NCBI RefSeq assembly: GCF_946480305.1
Contig: NZ_CAMLJQ010000034.1
Coordinates: 1 to 49,209 of the forward strand
Direction: 5' to 3'
DNA: 49,209 nucleotides
Source: an uncultured Caldimonas sp.
GTDB taxonomy: Bacteria > Pseudomonadota > Gammaproteobacteria > Burkholderiales > Burkholderiaceae
Below are positions 12,714 to 20,935 of this stretch, piece by piece. Below the pieces are notes generated by a model. It saw only the letters and a program-made list of their open reading frames with translations, did no database searches and was not told where the DNA came from. Every line of letters begins with the position of its first letter. Positions within the stretch are counted from its first letter, which is position 1. A program made the translations under genes and the position numbers.

Positions 12714-13661
12714 ATGACCTCCCTCGAAGCGCTCAAGCAGTACACCACCGTCGTTGCGGACACCGGCAACTTCAAGCAGCTGGCGCAGTTCGCGCCGCAG
12801 GACGCCACCACCAATCCGTCGCTGATCCTCAAGGCCGTGCAGCAGCCTGACTACCAGCCGCTGCTCGCCCAAGCGGTGCAGGCCCACCGCGCCGAGCCGA
12901 TCGACCAGATCATCGACCAGGTGCTGGTGCGTTTCGGGCTGGAGATCCTGAAGGTGGTGCCGGGCCGCGTGTCGACCGAGGTGGATGCGCGACTGAGCTT
13001 CGACACGGCCGCCACCATTGCGCGCGCGCAGCGCATCATGGCGCTTTATGAAGAGGCCGGCATTTCCCGCGAGCGGGTGCTGATCAAGATCGCCTCCACG
13101 TGGGAAGGGATCCAGGCGGCACGTGCGCTGGAGCACGAGGGCATCCATTGCAACCTGACGCTGCTGTTCTCGTTCTGCCAGGCGGTGGCCTGCGGCGAGG
13201 CGGGCGTGCAGCTGATCTCGCCCTTCGTCGGGCGCATCTACGACTGGTACAGGAAGAGCGCCGGCAGCGCGTGGGACGAAGCGGCGAATGCCGGCGTCAA
13301 CGATCCGGGCGTGCGCTCCGTCACGCAGATCTACAACTACTACAAGCACTTCGGCATCGAGACCGAGGTGATGGGCGCGAGCTTCCGCAACGTGGGTCAG
13401 ATCCTGGCGCTTGCCGGTTGCGACCTGCTCACCATCAGCCCCGAGTTGCTCGCCCAACTGCAGGCGAGCGATGCGCCGGTGACGCGCTACCTCGATCCCG
13501 ATGCCGCGCGCAGCGCGAGCGTCAAGGCCGTCGCCTACAACGAAGCCAGCTTCCGCTACGCGCTGAACGAAGACGCGATGGCCACCGAGAAGCTGGCCGA
13601 GGGCATCCGCCAGTTCGCGGTCGACGCCGTCAAGCTCGAAGGGCTGATCCAGGCCCTCTGA
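12714..13661 (+). CDS. tal: Transaldolase
   Basis: Pentose phosphate enzyme that transfers a three-carbon unit from sedoheptulose-7-phosphate to glyceraldehyde-3-phosphate. 315 residues, TalB-type length. Early motifs are [12 protein letters not shown] near residue 29 and the Schiff-base lysine context [12 protein letters not shown] near residue 130. ATG 12714 gives the normal family N-terminus ([20 protein letters not shown]); longer reading frames upstream look non-coding. pgi follows 23 nt downstream, so tal-pgi-HAD form an operon divergent from zwf-hexR. Confidence 0.96.
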   Translation: MTSLEALKQYTTVVADTGNFKQLAQFAPQDATTNPSLILKAVQQPDYQPLLAQAVQAHRAEPIDQIIDQVLVRFGLEILKVVPGRVSTEVDARLSFDTAATIARAQRIMALYEEAGISRERVLIKIASTWEGIQAARALEHEGIHCNLTLLFSFCQAVACGEAGVQLISPFVGRIYDWYRKSAGSAWDEAANAGVNDPGVRSVTQIYNYYKHFGIETEVMGASFRNVGQILALAGCDLLTISPELLAQLQASDAPVTRYLDPDAARSASVKAVAYNEASFRYALNEDAMATEKLAEGIRQFAVDAVKLEGLIQAL

Positions 13662-13684
13662 CATTTCTCCCGGGAAGGATACCG

Positions 13685-15283
13685 ATGACCACCGCACCGC
13701 GCTGCGACCGCACCACGGCTTGGGCTGCACTGAAGGGCCACTACGAGGCCCATGGCCGCGACTTCGACCTGCGCGAAGCGTTTGCGAGAGACGGCGAACG
13801 CTTCAGCACCTTCAGTGTCGAAGCGCCCGAGGTGTTTGCGGACCTGTCCAAGAACCACCTCGACCTCGCGACGCGCAAGCTGCTGCTCGAACTCGCGCAG
13901 GAATGCCGCCTGGCCGAACGGCGCGACGCGATGCTCGCCGGCGCGCCGATCAACCACACGGAAGGCCGCGCGGTGCTGCACACGGCGTTGCGCGCGCCTA
14001 AAGGCCAGGGGCCGCACAGCGCCGAGGTGCATGAGGTGCTGGAGCGCCTGCTCGCCTACGTCGAGGAGGTGCGTGAGACGGGCCGCAGCGGCATCCGCCA
14101 CGTGGTCAACATCGGCATCGGCGGTTCCGACCTCGGGCCGCAGATGGTGGTGCCGGCGCTCGATGCGTTCGTGCATCCCGGGCTGAGCTTCCACTTCGTC
14201 TCCAACGTCGACGGGCACGACATCGCGCCCGTGCTGCGCCGACTGAAGCCGCAGGAGACGCTGTTCATCATCGCGTCCAAGACCTTCACGACCCAGGAGA
14301 CCATGGCCAACGCGCAGGTGGCGAAGGCGTGGTTCCTGCAGCAAGGCGGCTCCGACATCGCCAAGCACTTCGTGGCCACCACCACCAATGTGAAGGCCGC
14401 GGCGGACTTCGGCATCACCACCACCTTCGGCTTCTGGGACTGGGTGGGCGGCCGCTACTCGCTGTGGTCGGCCATCGGCCTGCCCATTGCACTGGCCATC
14501 GGCGCCGACAACTTCCGCGCGCTGCTCGCTGGCGCCCACGCGATGGACCGTCATTTCGCCGACGCACCGCTGGAGCGCAACCTGCCGGTGCAACTGGGCC
14601 TGCTCGACGTCTGGTACCGCAACTTCCATGGCTACACCAGCCGCAGCGTCGCGCCGTACCACCAGGGGCTGAAGCGCCTGCCGGCCTACCTGCAGCAGCT
14701 CGAGATGGAAAGCAACGGCAAGTGCGTCGACCTCGACGGCGAGCGCCTGCCCTACGGCACCTCGCCGGTGGTCTGGGGCGAGCCCGGAACCAACGGGCAG
14801 CATGCGTACTTCCAGATGCTGCACCAGGGCACCGACGTGATACCGGTCGAGTTCATCCTCGTGAAGCGCCCCACGCATGGCCATGCCGACCTGCACACCA
14901 AGCTGCTCGCCAACGGGCTGGCGCAGTCGCAGGCGCTGATGCTGGGCAAGACCACCGAGCAGGCGCTCGGCGAAAAGGCACCGACCGCGTCGCGCGAACT
15001 CGACGCACAGACGATCGCGCGTCATCGCACCTTCCCTGGCAATCGGCCCAGCACCACGCTCGTGCTCGACCAGCTCACGCCACACAGCCTGGGCGCGCTG
15101 ATCGCGCTGTACGAGCACCGGGTGTTCACCAGCGGCGCGCTGTGGGGCATCAACAGCTTCGACCAATGGGGCGTCGAGTTGGGCAAGGCCCTGTGCAACG
15201 ACCTGCTGCCGCGCCTGGCGTCGGGCGACGCGACGGGCCTGGACGCGTCCACCGCCGGCCTGCTGCGCCGGCTCACCACCTGA
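13685..15283 (+). CDS. pgi: Glucose-6-phosphate isomerase
   Basis: Interconverts glucose-6-phosphate and fructose-6-phosphate. 532 residues, full length. Motifs visible include NIGIGGSDLGPQMV near residue 142, the PGI signature DWVGGRYSLWSAIGLPIAL near residue 252, and the C-terminal INSFDQWGVELGK signature near residue 490. GGAAGGATACCG lies before the ATG. It is the middle gene of tal-pgi-HAD. Linking Pgi, Tal and Zwf under one divergent control region suggests a cyclic pentose phosphate/Entner-Doudoroff arrangement. Confidence 0.97.
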   Translation: MTTAPRCDRTTAWAALKGHYEAHGRDFDLREAFARDGERFSTFSVEAPEVFADLSKNHLDLATRKLLLELAQECRLAERRDAMLAGAPINHTEGRAVLHTALRAPKGQGPHSAEVHEVLERLLAYVEEVRETGRSGIRHVVNIGIGGSDLGPQMVVPALDAFVHPGLSFHFVSNVDGHDIAPVLRRLKPQETLFIIASKTFTTQETMANAQVAKAWFLQQGGSDIAKHFVATTTNVKAAADFGITTTFGFWDWVGGRYSLWSAIGLPIALAIGADNFRALLAGAHAMDRHFADAPLERNLPVQLGLLDVWYRNFHGYTSRSVAPYHQGLKRLPAYLQQLEMESNGKCVDLDGERLPYGTSPVVWGEPGTNGQHAYFQMLHQGTDVIPVEFILVKRPTHGHADLHTKLLANGLAQSQALMLGKTTEQALGEKAPTASRELDAQTIARHRTFPGNRPSTTLVLDQLTPHSLGALIALYEHRVFTSGALWGINSFDQWGVELGKALCNDLLPRLASGDATGLDASTAGLLRRLTT

Positions 15284-15297
15284 AGGCCGCGCCACCG

Positions 15298-15912
15298 ATG
15301 AACGTCATCTTCGACTTCGGCGGCGTGGTGTTCCGCTGGCGCCCCGCCGTGTTGCTTGCGCAGTGCCTGCCTGCCCATACCCGCACGCCCGATGCACTGC
15401 AGCGCATGGTGGAAGGCTTTTTCCAGAACTACGGTGGCGACTGGGGCGAGTTCGACCGCGGCACGATCGAAGTGCCCGACCTGGCGCAACGCATCGCGGA
15501 CCGGCTGGGTCTGCGCATGGAAGAGGCGGTGTCGGTCATCGACGCCGTGCCGGGCGAATTGCAGGCGATCGAGCCGTCGGTCGAGCTGATGCGCCGCATC
15601 AAGGACGCGGGGCACCGGCTGTTCTATCTTTCCAACATGCCGCTGCCGTATGCCGCCCACCTGGAGCGCAACCATGCGTTCTTCGAGTGGTTCGACGGCG
15701 GCGTGTTCTCGTCACGCGTGCAGATGATCAAGCCGCACCGCAACATCTTCGAGCATGCGCTGCGGGCTTTCGGTTCTGCACCCGCGGAGGCGGTGTTTCT
15801 CGACGATCACATCGCCAACGTCGAGACCGCGCGCGAGATCGGCATGCGCACCGTGCACTTCGCGGATGCCGCGCAGGCGGAAGCCGAATTGAAGCGACTC
15901 GGCGTGTTGTGA
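15298..15912 (+). CDS. HAD-IA family phosphatase, YihX-like
   Basis: Haloacid-dehalogenase superfamily hydrolase, 204 residues. Motif I is IFDFGGVVF (nucleophile Asp6), motif II is YLSN near residue 110, motif III is IKPHRNIF near 143 and motif IV is VFLDDHIANV near 165. Overall spacing and the FDFGG opening resemble E. coli YihX, an alpha-D-glucose-1-phosphate phosphatase. It lies 14 nt after pgi, so a sugar-phosphate substrate is plausible but inferred. It converges on the AraC gene with only 2 nt between the stops. Confidence 0.85.
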   Translation: MNVIFDFGGVVFRWRPAVLLAQCLPAHTRTPDALQRMVEGFFQNYGGDWGEFDRGTIEVPDLAQRIADRLGLRMEEAVSVIDAVPGELQAIEPSVELMRRIKDAGHRLFYLSNMPLPYAAHLERNHAFFEWFDGGVFSSRVQMIKPHRNIFEHALRAFGSAPAEAVFLDDHIANVETAREIGMRTVHFADAAQAEAELKRLGVL

Positions 15913-15914
15913 GC

Positions 15915-16934
15915 TCAGGCCGCGCGGGCCTCGCGCGGTGTGCCTTGCGCGTGGTTCTTCCACGCGCGCCGCAGCGCCAGGTCTGAACCAAAGCCGGCCT
16001 CCTCGGCCGCCTGGCTGACGCTCGCACCGCGTGCCAGCGCCTGCCGTGCGCGCTCCACCCGCATACGTTGCAGGTAGGCCAGCGGCGCGATGCCGGCGTG
16101 CAGCGAGAACAGCCGGTGCAGGTGGCGAGGTGTCACGTGGGCGGCGCGGGCCATCGTCTCCACCGTCCAGTCGGCCGCCGGCTCGCTGCAGATCGCGTCC
16201 TGCACGCGGTGGACGGCAGGGTGCAGGTGGTGGCGGTGCGCGAGCATCGGCGAGAGCTCCTCGTCGTGCGGGCCGCGCCGCAGGTACACCACCATGGTCT
16301 GCGCCACGGCGGCGGCCACGGCGTCGCCCACCTCTCGCGCGATCAGGTGCAGCGCCAGATCGATACCCGACGTGATGCCGGCGCTCGAGGCCACCGGCCC
16401 GTCTTCGACGAAGACGCGGTTGCTCACCACGTCAGCCTGCGGCGCCAGTGCGCGCAAGGTGTCGAGCGATTCGTGATGGGTGGTGCAGCGCCTGCCTGCG
16501 AGCAGGCCGGCGTCTGCGGCGAGCACGGCCCCGGCGCACACCGTCACGAGGCGGTGGCTGGTGCCGGCCTCCAGCAGGGGGCGGACGTGCAGCCCGAGCC
16601 AGTCGCGCGCCGCGAGCCACGAAGCATGGGCGCGGCGATGGGTTGCGCCGGGCTGCCCGACCAGCACGCACCAGGTGCGGTGGGGCAGCGAGGCGGGCAG
16701 CGGTTCGAGCTGAGCGAGCGTCAAACCGACCGAGCTCGTCACGGTCGGTTCAGGGCTGACGAAACGCAGGCGGAAGAGAGCCGGCTGCCCGCGCGCCTGC
16801 AAACGCTGGTTCGCCAGCCGGAAGGCCTCTGCCGGGCCCGCGATGTCGAGCAGCAGTGCCTCGGGCAGCAGGACGAACAGCACGTCGATGCGCTGCTCGC
16901 CGGCCGCAGCCTCGCGTTCAATGCGCGCGTTCAA
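15915..16934 (-). CDS. GlxA-type transcriptional regulator (DJ-1/PfpI domain plus AraC HTH)
   Basis: 339-residue regulator with an N-terminal amidotransferase-like DJ-1/PfpI domain (about 15-195, with the nucleophile-elbow-like VTVCAGAVLAADAG) and a C-terminal AraC helix-turn-helix pair (about 235-335, MARAAHVTPRHLHRLF and RARQALARGASVSQAAEEAGFG). The best start is TTG at 16934 with GAGGAGG upstream, overlapping the isochorismatase gene by 17 nt; the overlap implies translational coupling. GlxA-type regulators often control amino-acid or amine catabolism. The target here is likely the upstream hydrolase or unlinked genes. Confidence 0.88.
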   Translation of the reverse strand: MNARIEREAAAGEQRIDVLFVLLPEALLLDIAGPAEAFRLANQRLQARGQPALFRLRFVSPEPTVTSSVGLTLAQLEPLPASLPHRTWCVLVGQPGATHRRAHASWLAARDWLGLHVRPLLEAGTSHRLVTVCAGAVLAADAGLLAGRRCTTHHESLDTLRALAPQADVVSNRVFVEDGPVASSAGITSGIDLALHLIAREVGDAVAAAVAQTMVVYLRRGPHDEELSPMLAHRHHLHPAVHRVQDAICSEPAADWTVETMARAAHVTPRHLHRLFSLHAGIAPLAYLQRMRVERARQALARGASVSQAAEEAGFGSDLALRRAWKNHAQGTPREARAA

Positions 16935-17475
16935 GTGCCTCCTCTACCGTGCAGATGGTCGCGAAGCGGTCCTTCAGCACGGTTTCCGTGCGCAGCATCA
17001 GCTCGCGGGGCGCGAGCGTGCTGCCGTCGGGCTGGGTCATTGCGAAGGTGAGCGTGGCTTCGGTGACGTAGTCGACCTCGAAGCCTTCGTCACTTGCATG
17101 GCGCGTCGTGGTCTCGCAGCATTGTTCGGTGCGGATGCCGGCGATGATGAGCCGGTTGATGCCGTGCTGGTGCAGCCAGACCGTCAAGCCGGTGCCGACC
17201 AACGCGCTGTGACGGTGCTTCACGAACTCGGCGGCGGCCTCGACCTGACGCAGGCCTTCCAGCGGCCGCACCAGGCCCGAGACCTTGGAAAACGGGTTGT
17301 CTGCCTGCTCGGGACCGTCGGAATGAAGAATGCGCACGACCGGAACGCCTTGCGACCGCGCGCCGTCGAGCAGCGCGTGGGTGCGTTCGAGAAAGCGGGG
17401 CAGTTCCTGTTCACTCCAATAAGGACGGTGGCGGAAAGACTCCTGGACGTCGATCAGAATCAGCGCGGTGTTCAT
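16918..17475 (-). CDS. Isochorismatase-like cysteine hydrolase
   Basis: 185-residue protein of the isochorismatase-like (nicotinamidase-related) superfamily. The catalytic triad can be seen: Asp in ALILIDVQESF (residue 9), Lys in EFVKHRHSAL (about residue 97) and Cys in RTEQCCETT (about residue 132). ATG 17475 is chosen as it places ALILIDVQ at the N-terminus as usual. The substrate is unknown: this superfamily includes nicotinamidases, N-carbamoylsarcosine amidases and isochorismatases, and no siderophore genes are nearby, so true isochorismatase activity is unlikely. It forms a two-gene operon with the AraC-type regulator. Confidence 0.85.
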   Translation of the reverse strand: MNTALILIDVQESFRHRPYWSEQELPRFLERTHALLDGARSQGVPVVRILHSDGPEQADNPFSKVSGLVRPLEGLRQVEAAAEFVKHRHSALVGTGLTVWLHQHGINRLIIAGIRTEQCCETTTRHASDEGFEVDYVTEATLTFAMTQPDGSTLAPRELMLRTETVLKDRFATICTVEEALERAH

Positions 17476-17591
17476 GGATGCTCCGTGTGGTTGATGCACG
17501 GATGGTAGGTGGGACATCATCACCGCTCGCGCTGAAACCGGTCAAGAGTCGATCGCTTTCGGACATCCACGGGCGGTGTTCGCGCGCCGGG

Positions 17592-17620
17592 TTGGGATTG
17601 TGGCGTGTGGAGGCTATCCT
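17592..17620 (+). promoter_or_regulatory. Sigma70-like promoter for the zinc-ribbon gene
   Basis: TTGGGA, a 17-nt spacer and TATCCT, with the -10 ending 29 nt before the ATG at 17650. Spacing is ideal and the hexamers are moderate matches. Confidence 0.4.
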
Positions 17621-17649
17621 CGGTGCTTTCGTCCCGGGAATGCTCGCCT

Positions 17650-18387
17650 ATGCACTGCACCTCCTGTGGCGCCGAGAATCCGGCGCACGCCAAGTTCTGC
17701 CATGCCTGCGGCGCGCCGCAGGCGACCGGACCGGTTCCTTGCAAGCGCTGCGGCAAACCGAACGATGCCAAGGCGCGCTTCTGCGTGCATTGCGGCGCCG
17801 CCGATCCGGGGCTGGCGGTGACGCCGGCCGAACAGCGCGCCACAGCGCGTCGCAGCCCGTGGTTGGCAGCCGGGGCGCTGCTCGTGGTGGCCGGGGTGGC
17901 AGGGGGCGCGTGGTGGGCCGGCAGCCGCAGTGGCGAAAGCGGCACACCCGCAGCAACTGCTCCGGTGCAAGCGCCGGCCGTCAACGCAACGCCCACCTCA
18001 CCGGCTCGGGCTCCAGCCCCGCCCCAGCCGAGTACGGAGGGCGCGGCGGCGCAAGCCGAACGCCCCGCGTCTGCTGCGGTTCGCACCACCCCGGCGGCGC
18101 CAAGGCCGGCTGCGGCGGCAGCGCCCGCCGAGCGCGCCGCAAAGCCGGCACCGCGCAAGACGCAGCCCGAGCAGCCCGCCGCTGCGCCGCCCGCTCGCAA
18201 GCCGGGCTCCGGGGCCGGCTGGTATGCCGAGTACCTGGCGGCCAGGGAAGCTTGCCGCCAGAACAGCAGCAACTTCTTCAGCCGCACCACGTGCCTGGAG
18301 AAGGCAAAGTGGCGCTATTGCAATGACGGTCACTGGGGCGAAGTGCCCGAGTGCCCGACCGGCAGCGGCAACAGCGACGTGAACTGA
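17650..18387 (+). CDS. Double zinc-ribbon single-pass membrane protein, function unknown
   Basis: 245 residues. Two N-terminal zinc ribbons are visible (CTSCG...FCHACG at about residues 3-24 and CKRCG...FCVHCG at about 33-55). A single transmembrane segment follows (about 75-98, AAGALLVVAGVAGGAWW), then a long Ala/Pro-rich linker (about 105-190) and a C-terminal segment of about 50 residues with four cysteines (ACRQN, TTCLE, RYCND, PECPT). By the positive-inside rule the zinc ribbons would be cytoplasmic and the Cys-containing C-terminus periplasmic. ATG 17650 starts directly at the first ribbon. Function is not recognised. Confidence 0.75.
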   Translation: MHCTSCGAENPAHAKFCHACGAPQATGPVPCKRCGKPNDAKARFCVHCGAADPGLAVTPAEQRATARRSPWLAAGALLVVAGVAGGAWWAGSRSGESGTPAATAPVQAPAVNATPTSPARAPAPPQPSTEGAAAQAERPASAAVRTTPAAPRPAAAAAPAERAAKPAPRKTQPEQPAAAPPARKPGSGAGWYAEYLAAREACRQNSSNFFSRTTCLEKAKWRYCNDGHWGEVPECPTGSGNSDVN

Positions 18388-18389
18388 CC

Positions 18390-19475
18390 CTAGCCGCGCA
18401 ATCCTGCCAATGCCTGGAACGCCGCTTCGCGAGCCTGCTCGACGACCTGCTGCTTCCAGTCGTCGGCGTCGACGTAGAACGCGTCGCGCAATTGCTGCTT
18501 GATCGAGGCGTGGAGTGGAGCGCCGACCTCGGGGTGGTTTTCGAGCCACTGTTCGGCACGCAACGCGTTGAGCACGTCGAGCAGCGGCTGCGTGCCGTAT
18601 TCGAGGGCGATGCCGGTGTAGCGGGCCTGCGGGCATTCGTCGAAGACGGCGAGCCAGATCATGCCGGTCAGCAGTGCCGAGCTGGACGAGCCTTCGTAGA
18701 TCGATGTAACGCCGGGGCCCCACCATGCCCGCGCGCGAGCCAGTTCGGCGGCGTCGTCGCGTGAGGCGAAGATGCGCTCGCCGTGACCACGCGGCCCCAG
18801 TCCCGTGTGCAGGTCGATCCAGGCGAGCTCGCGCGTGCGGGCGTTGTGCTCCTTCAGCACATGCCGCAGCGTGACGTTGCTCCACGTCGGGTTGCGGCCG
18901 CTGTAGTAGAGGCCGTCCTCATGCGTGTGCTGGCCTTGCGAGACGGCGGCCTGGAAGGCGGCCAGACCGTGCTGCGCGATGTATTGCTGCAGCAAGGCCT
19001 CGTTCTCCGGCGTTGGCGGCCAGGTGTGCGGCAGCAGCAGGGCGTGGATGTCGCCGTAGGCTTCGTTGCCGGGCAGCGGTTGCGAGAAGTCGTGGAAGTT
19101 CCGGTTCAGGTCGACGTTCTCGTGCGTGACCCGGCGGCACCACGAAAAGCCGTAGGGGTTGAGCGCGTGCAGGTACAGCACGGCAACGCCGCTGTCGCGC
19201 ACGGCCTCGCGCCATGCGGCGTCGTTCAGTAGCGCGATCTGGACACCCGAGCCCGCGTAGCCTTCGACGCCATGGCACGCGCTGCTGATGATGAGCACGC
19301 GTTCGGCGTGGCGAGGGCCGTGTCGGCAGACATCGAGTGCGAGCTGTTCGCCGTCGCGCCCGCGCATGGGATGCGGGTGATGTTCCACGTCCAGGCCGGC
19401 GGCTTCACAGGCCTGCAGGAACTTCTGCCGTGCCTCGGCGTAGCTTTGCGAGTAACCTTCGACGGCGGCAGCCAT
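18390..19475 (-). CDS. DUF2817 (M14-like) metallopeptidase
   Basis: 361-residue protein of the DUF2817 family, a branch of the carboxypeptidase M14-like zinc hydrolases. Putative zinc ligands are seen in SACHGVEGYAG (near residue 68) and DLHTGLG (near 223); ENVDLNRNF near 117 recalls the substrate-binding NxR motif of M14 enzymes, and EYGT near 293 may hold the general base. No signal peptide is seen, so it is probably cytoplasmic. GAGGT precedes the ATG. It starts 7 nt after the M20 gene, so the two hydrolases are co-transcribed, suggesting joint work on peptides or N-acyl amino acids. Confidence 0.82.
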   Translation of the reverse strand: MAAAVEGYSQSYAEARQKFLQACEAAGLDVEHHPHPMRGRDGEQLALDVCRHGPRHAERVLIISSACHGVEGYAGSGVQIALLNDAAWREAVRDSGVAVLYLHALNPYGFSWCRRVTHENVDLNRNFHDFSQPLPGNEAYGDIHALLLPHTWPPTPENEALLQQYIAQHGLAAFQAAVSQGQHTHEDGLYYSGRNPTWSNVTLRHVLKEHNARTRELAWIDLHTGLGPRGHGERIFASRDDAAELARARAWWGPGVTSIYEGSSSSALLTGMIWLAVFDECPQARYTGIALEYGTQPLLDVLNALRAEQWLENHPEVGAPLHASIKQQLRDAFYVDADDWKQQVVEQAREAAFQALAGLRG

Positions 19476-19482
19476 CGCGACC

Positions 19483-20676
19483 TCAGCGCGGTGTGTTCAA
19501 CCAGCGCTCGGCCATGCGCACCCACAGCGTGGCGCCGAGCGGGATCAGGTCGTCGTTGAAGTCGTAGCTCGGGTTGTGCAGCATGCACGGGCCCAGGCCA
19601 TGGCCGCCTTCGCGGTGCGAACCGTCGCCGTTGCCGATCAGGAAGTACGCGCCGGGCTTGTCGAGCAGGAAGTAGCTGAAGTCCTCCGCGCCCATGGTCG
19701 GCTCGAACTCGAGCACGTTGTCCGCCCCCACCACGTCGGCCATCACGCTGCGGGCGAAGTCGGTTTCCGCGGCGTGGTTGATGGTCGGGGGGTAGTTGCG
19801 GCTGAATTCGAAATGGCATTCGCAGTCGAACGCCGCGGCCGTGTGCTCGGCGATCGCCTTCATGCGCTGCTCGATCAGGTCGAGCACCTCGAGCGTGAAG
19901 GTGCGCACCGTGCCCTGGATCTCGCAGCTGTCGGGCACCACGTTGGTGGCCTCGCCGGCGTGGATCATCGTCACCGAGATCACCCCGGCGTCGATCGGAC
20001 GCTTGTTGCGCGTGATGATGGTCTGGAACGCCTGCACCATCTGACAGGCCACGGGGACCGGGTCGGTGCCGAGGTGCGGCATCGCTGCATGTGCGCCCTT
20101 GCCACGGATCACGATGCGGAACTCGTTGCTCGACGCGAAGCACGGCCCGTTCTTGATCGCGAACTGCCCGACCTGCATGCCGGGCCAGTTGTGCATGCCG
20201 AAGATCGCCTCCATCGGAAAGCGCTCGAACAGGCCGTCGCGGATCATCTCGCGCGCGCCGCCACCGCCTTCTTCCGCAGGCTGAAACACGAGGTACACCG
20301 TGCCGTCGAAGTTGCGATGCTTCGCCAGGTGCTTGGCTGCGGCGAGCAGCATGGCCGTGTGGCCGTCGTGGCCGCACGCGTGCATCTTGCCCGGATGCTT
20401 GCTGGCGTGCGCGAAGCGGTTGTGCTCGGTCATCGGCAGCGCGTCGATGTCGGCGCGCAAGCCGATGGCGCGCGGCGAGTCGCCGTTCTTGACGATGCCC
20501 ACGACACCGGTCTTGCCCATGCCGCGATGAATGGGGATGCCCCACTCGGTGAGGGCTTGCGCGATCAGGTCCGCGGTGCGGACCTCCTCGAAGCACAGTT
20601 CGGGGTGTGCATGGATCTCGCGGCGCAAGGCCGCAACGCTGGCGCTGTCGGCCAGGATGGATTCGATGAGGCGCAT
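19483..20676 (-). CDS. M20 family amidohydrolase (aminoacylase/hippurate hydrolase type)
   Basis: 397-residue M20D metallopeptidase-like amidohydrolase. Metal-binding motifs are visible: HACGHDGHTAMLL near residue 105, QPAEEGGGGAREM near 137 and GMHNWPG near 164; FRIVIRGKGAHAA-type dimerisation segments follow. Family members hydrolyse N-acyl or N-benzoyl amino acids. It lacks a signal peptide. First gene of a two-gene minus-strand operon with the DUF2817 peptidase, and divergent from the molybdopterin oxidoreductase across about 260 nt. Confidence 0.9.
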   Translation of the reverse strand: MRLIESILADSASVAALRREIHAHPELCFEEVRTADLIAQALTEWGIPIHRGMGKTGVVGIVKNGDSPRAIGLRADIDALPMTEHNRFAHASKHPGKMHACGHDGHTAMLLAAAKHLAKHRNFDGTVYLVFQPAEEGGGGAREMIRDGLFERFPMEAIFGMHNWPGMQVGQFAIKNGPCFASSNEFRIVIRGKGAHAAMPHLGTDPVPVACQMVQAFQTIITRNKRPIDAGVISVTMIHAGEATNVVPDSCEIQGTVRTFTLEVLDLIEQRMKAIAEHTAAAFDCECHFEFSRNYPPTINHAAETDFARSVMADVVGADNVLEFEPTMGAEDFSYFLLDKPGAYFLIGNGDGSHREGGHGLGPCMLHNPSYDFNDDLIPLGATLWVRMAERWLNTPR

Positions 20677-20935
20677 GTGGCTTTCGTCCTACCTTGGGGA
20701 GGCTGGCGGCCGGACCAGCTCTCCTGAACATCAACAAGGGGAGGGGAGGCGGCCAGTGTAGTGCTGGCCTCGAGGCAGCGCAAAAGCGCGGGAAATGCCA
20801 TGCACCGCTGCGGCGGGCGCGCCGACAAGGCCAGGAGTGTGTCGATATCGCCCGGAACGCGGCGACGGGCGCGCGCCGGCAGGGGCGATTCGTGCTTGAA
20901 TGACGGGCTTCGGCCAGCTTTTCGTTTGCCACGCC

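Noticed and set aside
16918..17475. True isochorismatase in a siderophore pathway
   Set aside because: The catalytic triad only places it in the superfamily, and no siderophore genes are nearby, so a general cysteine hydrolase call is safer.
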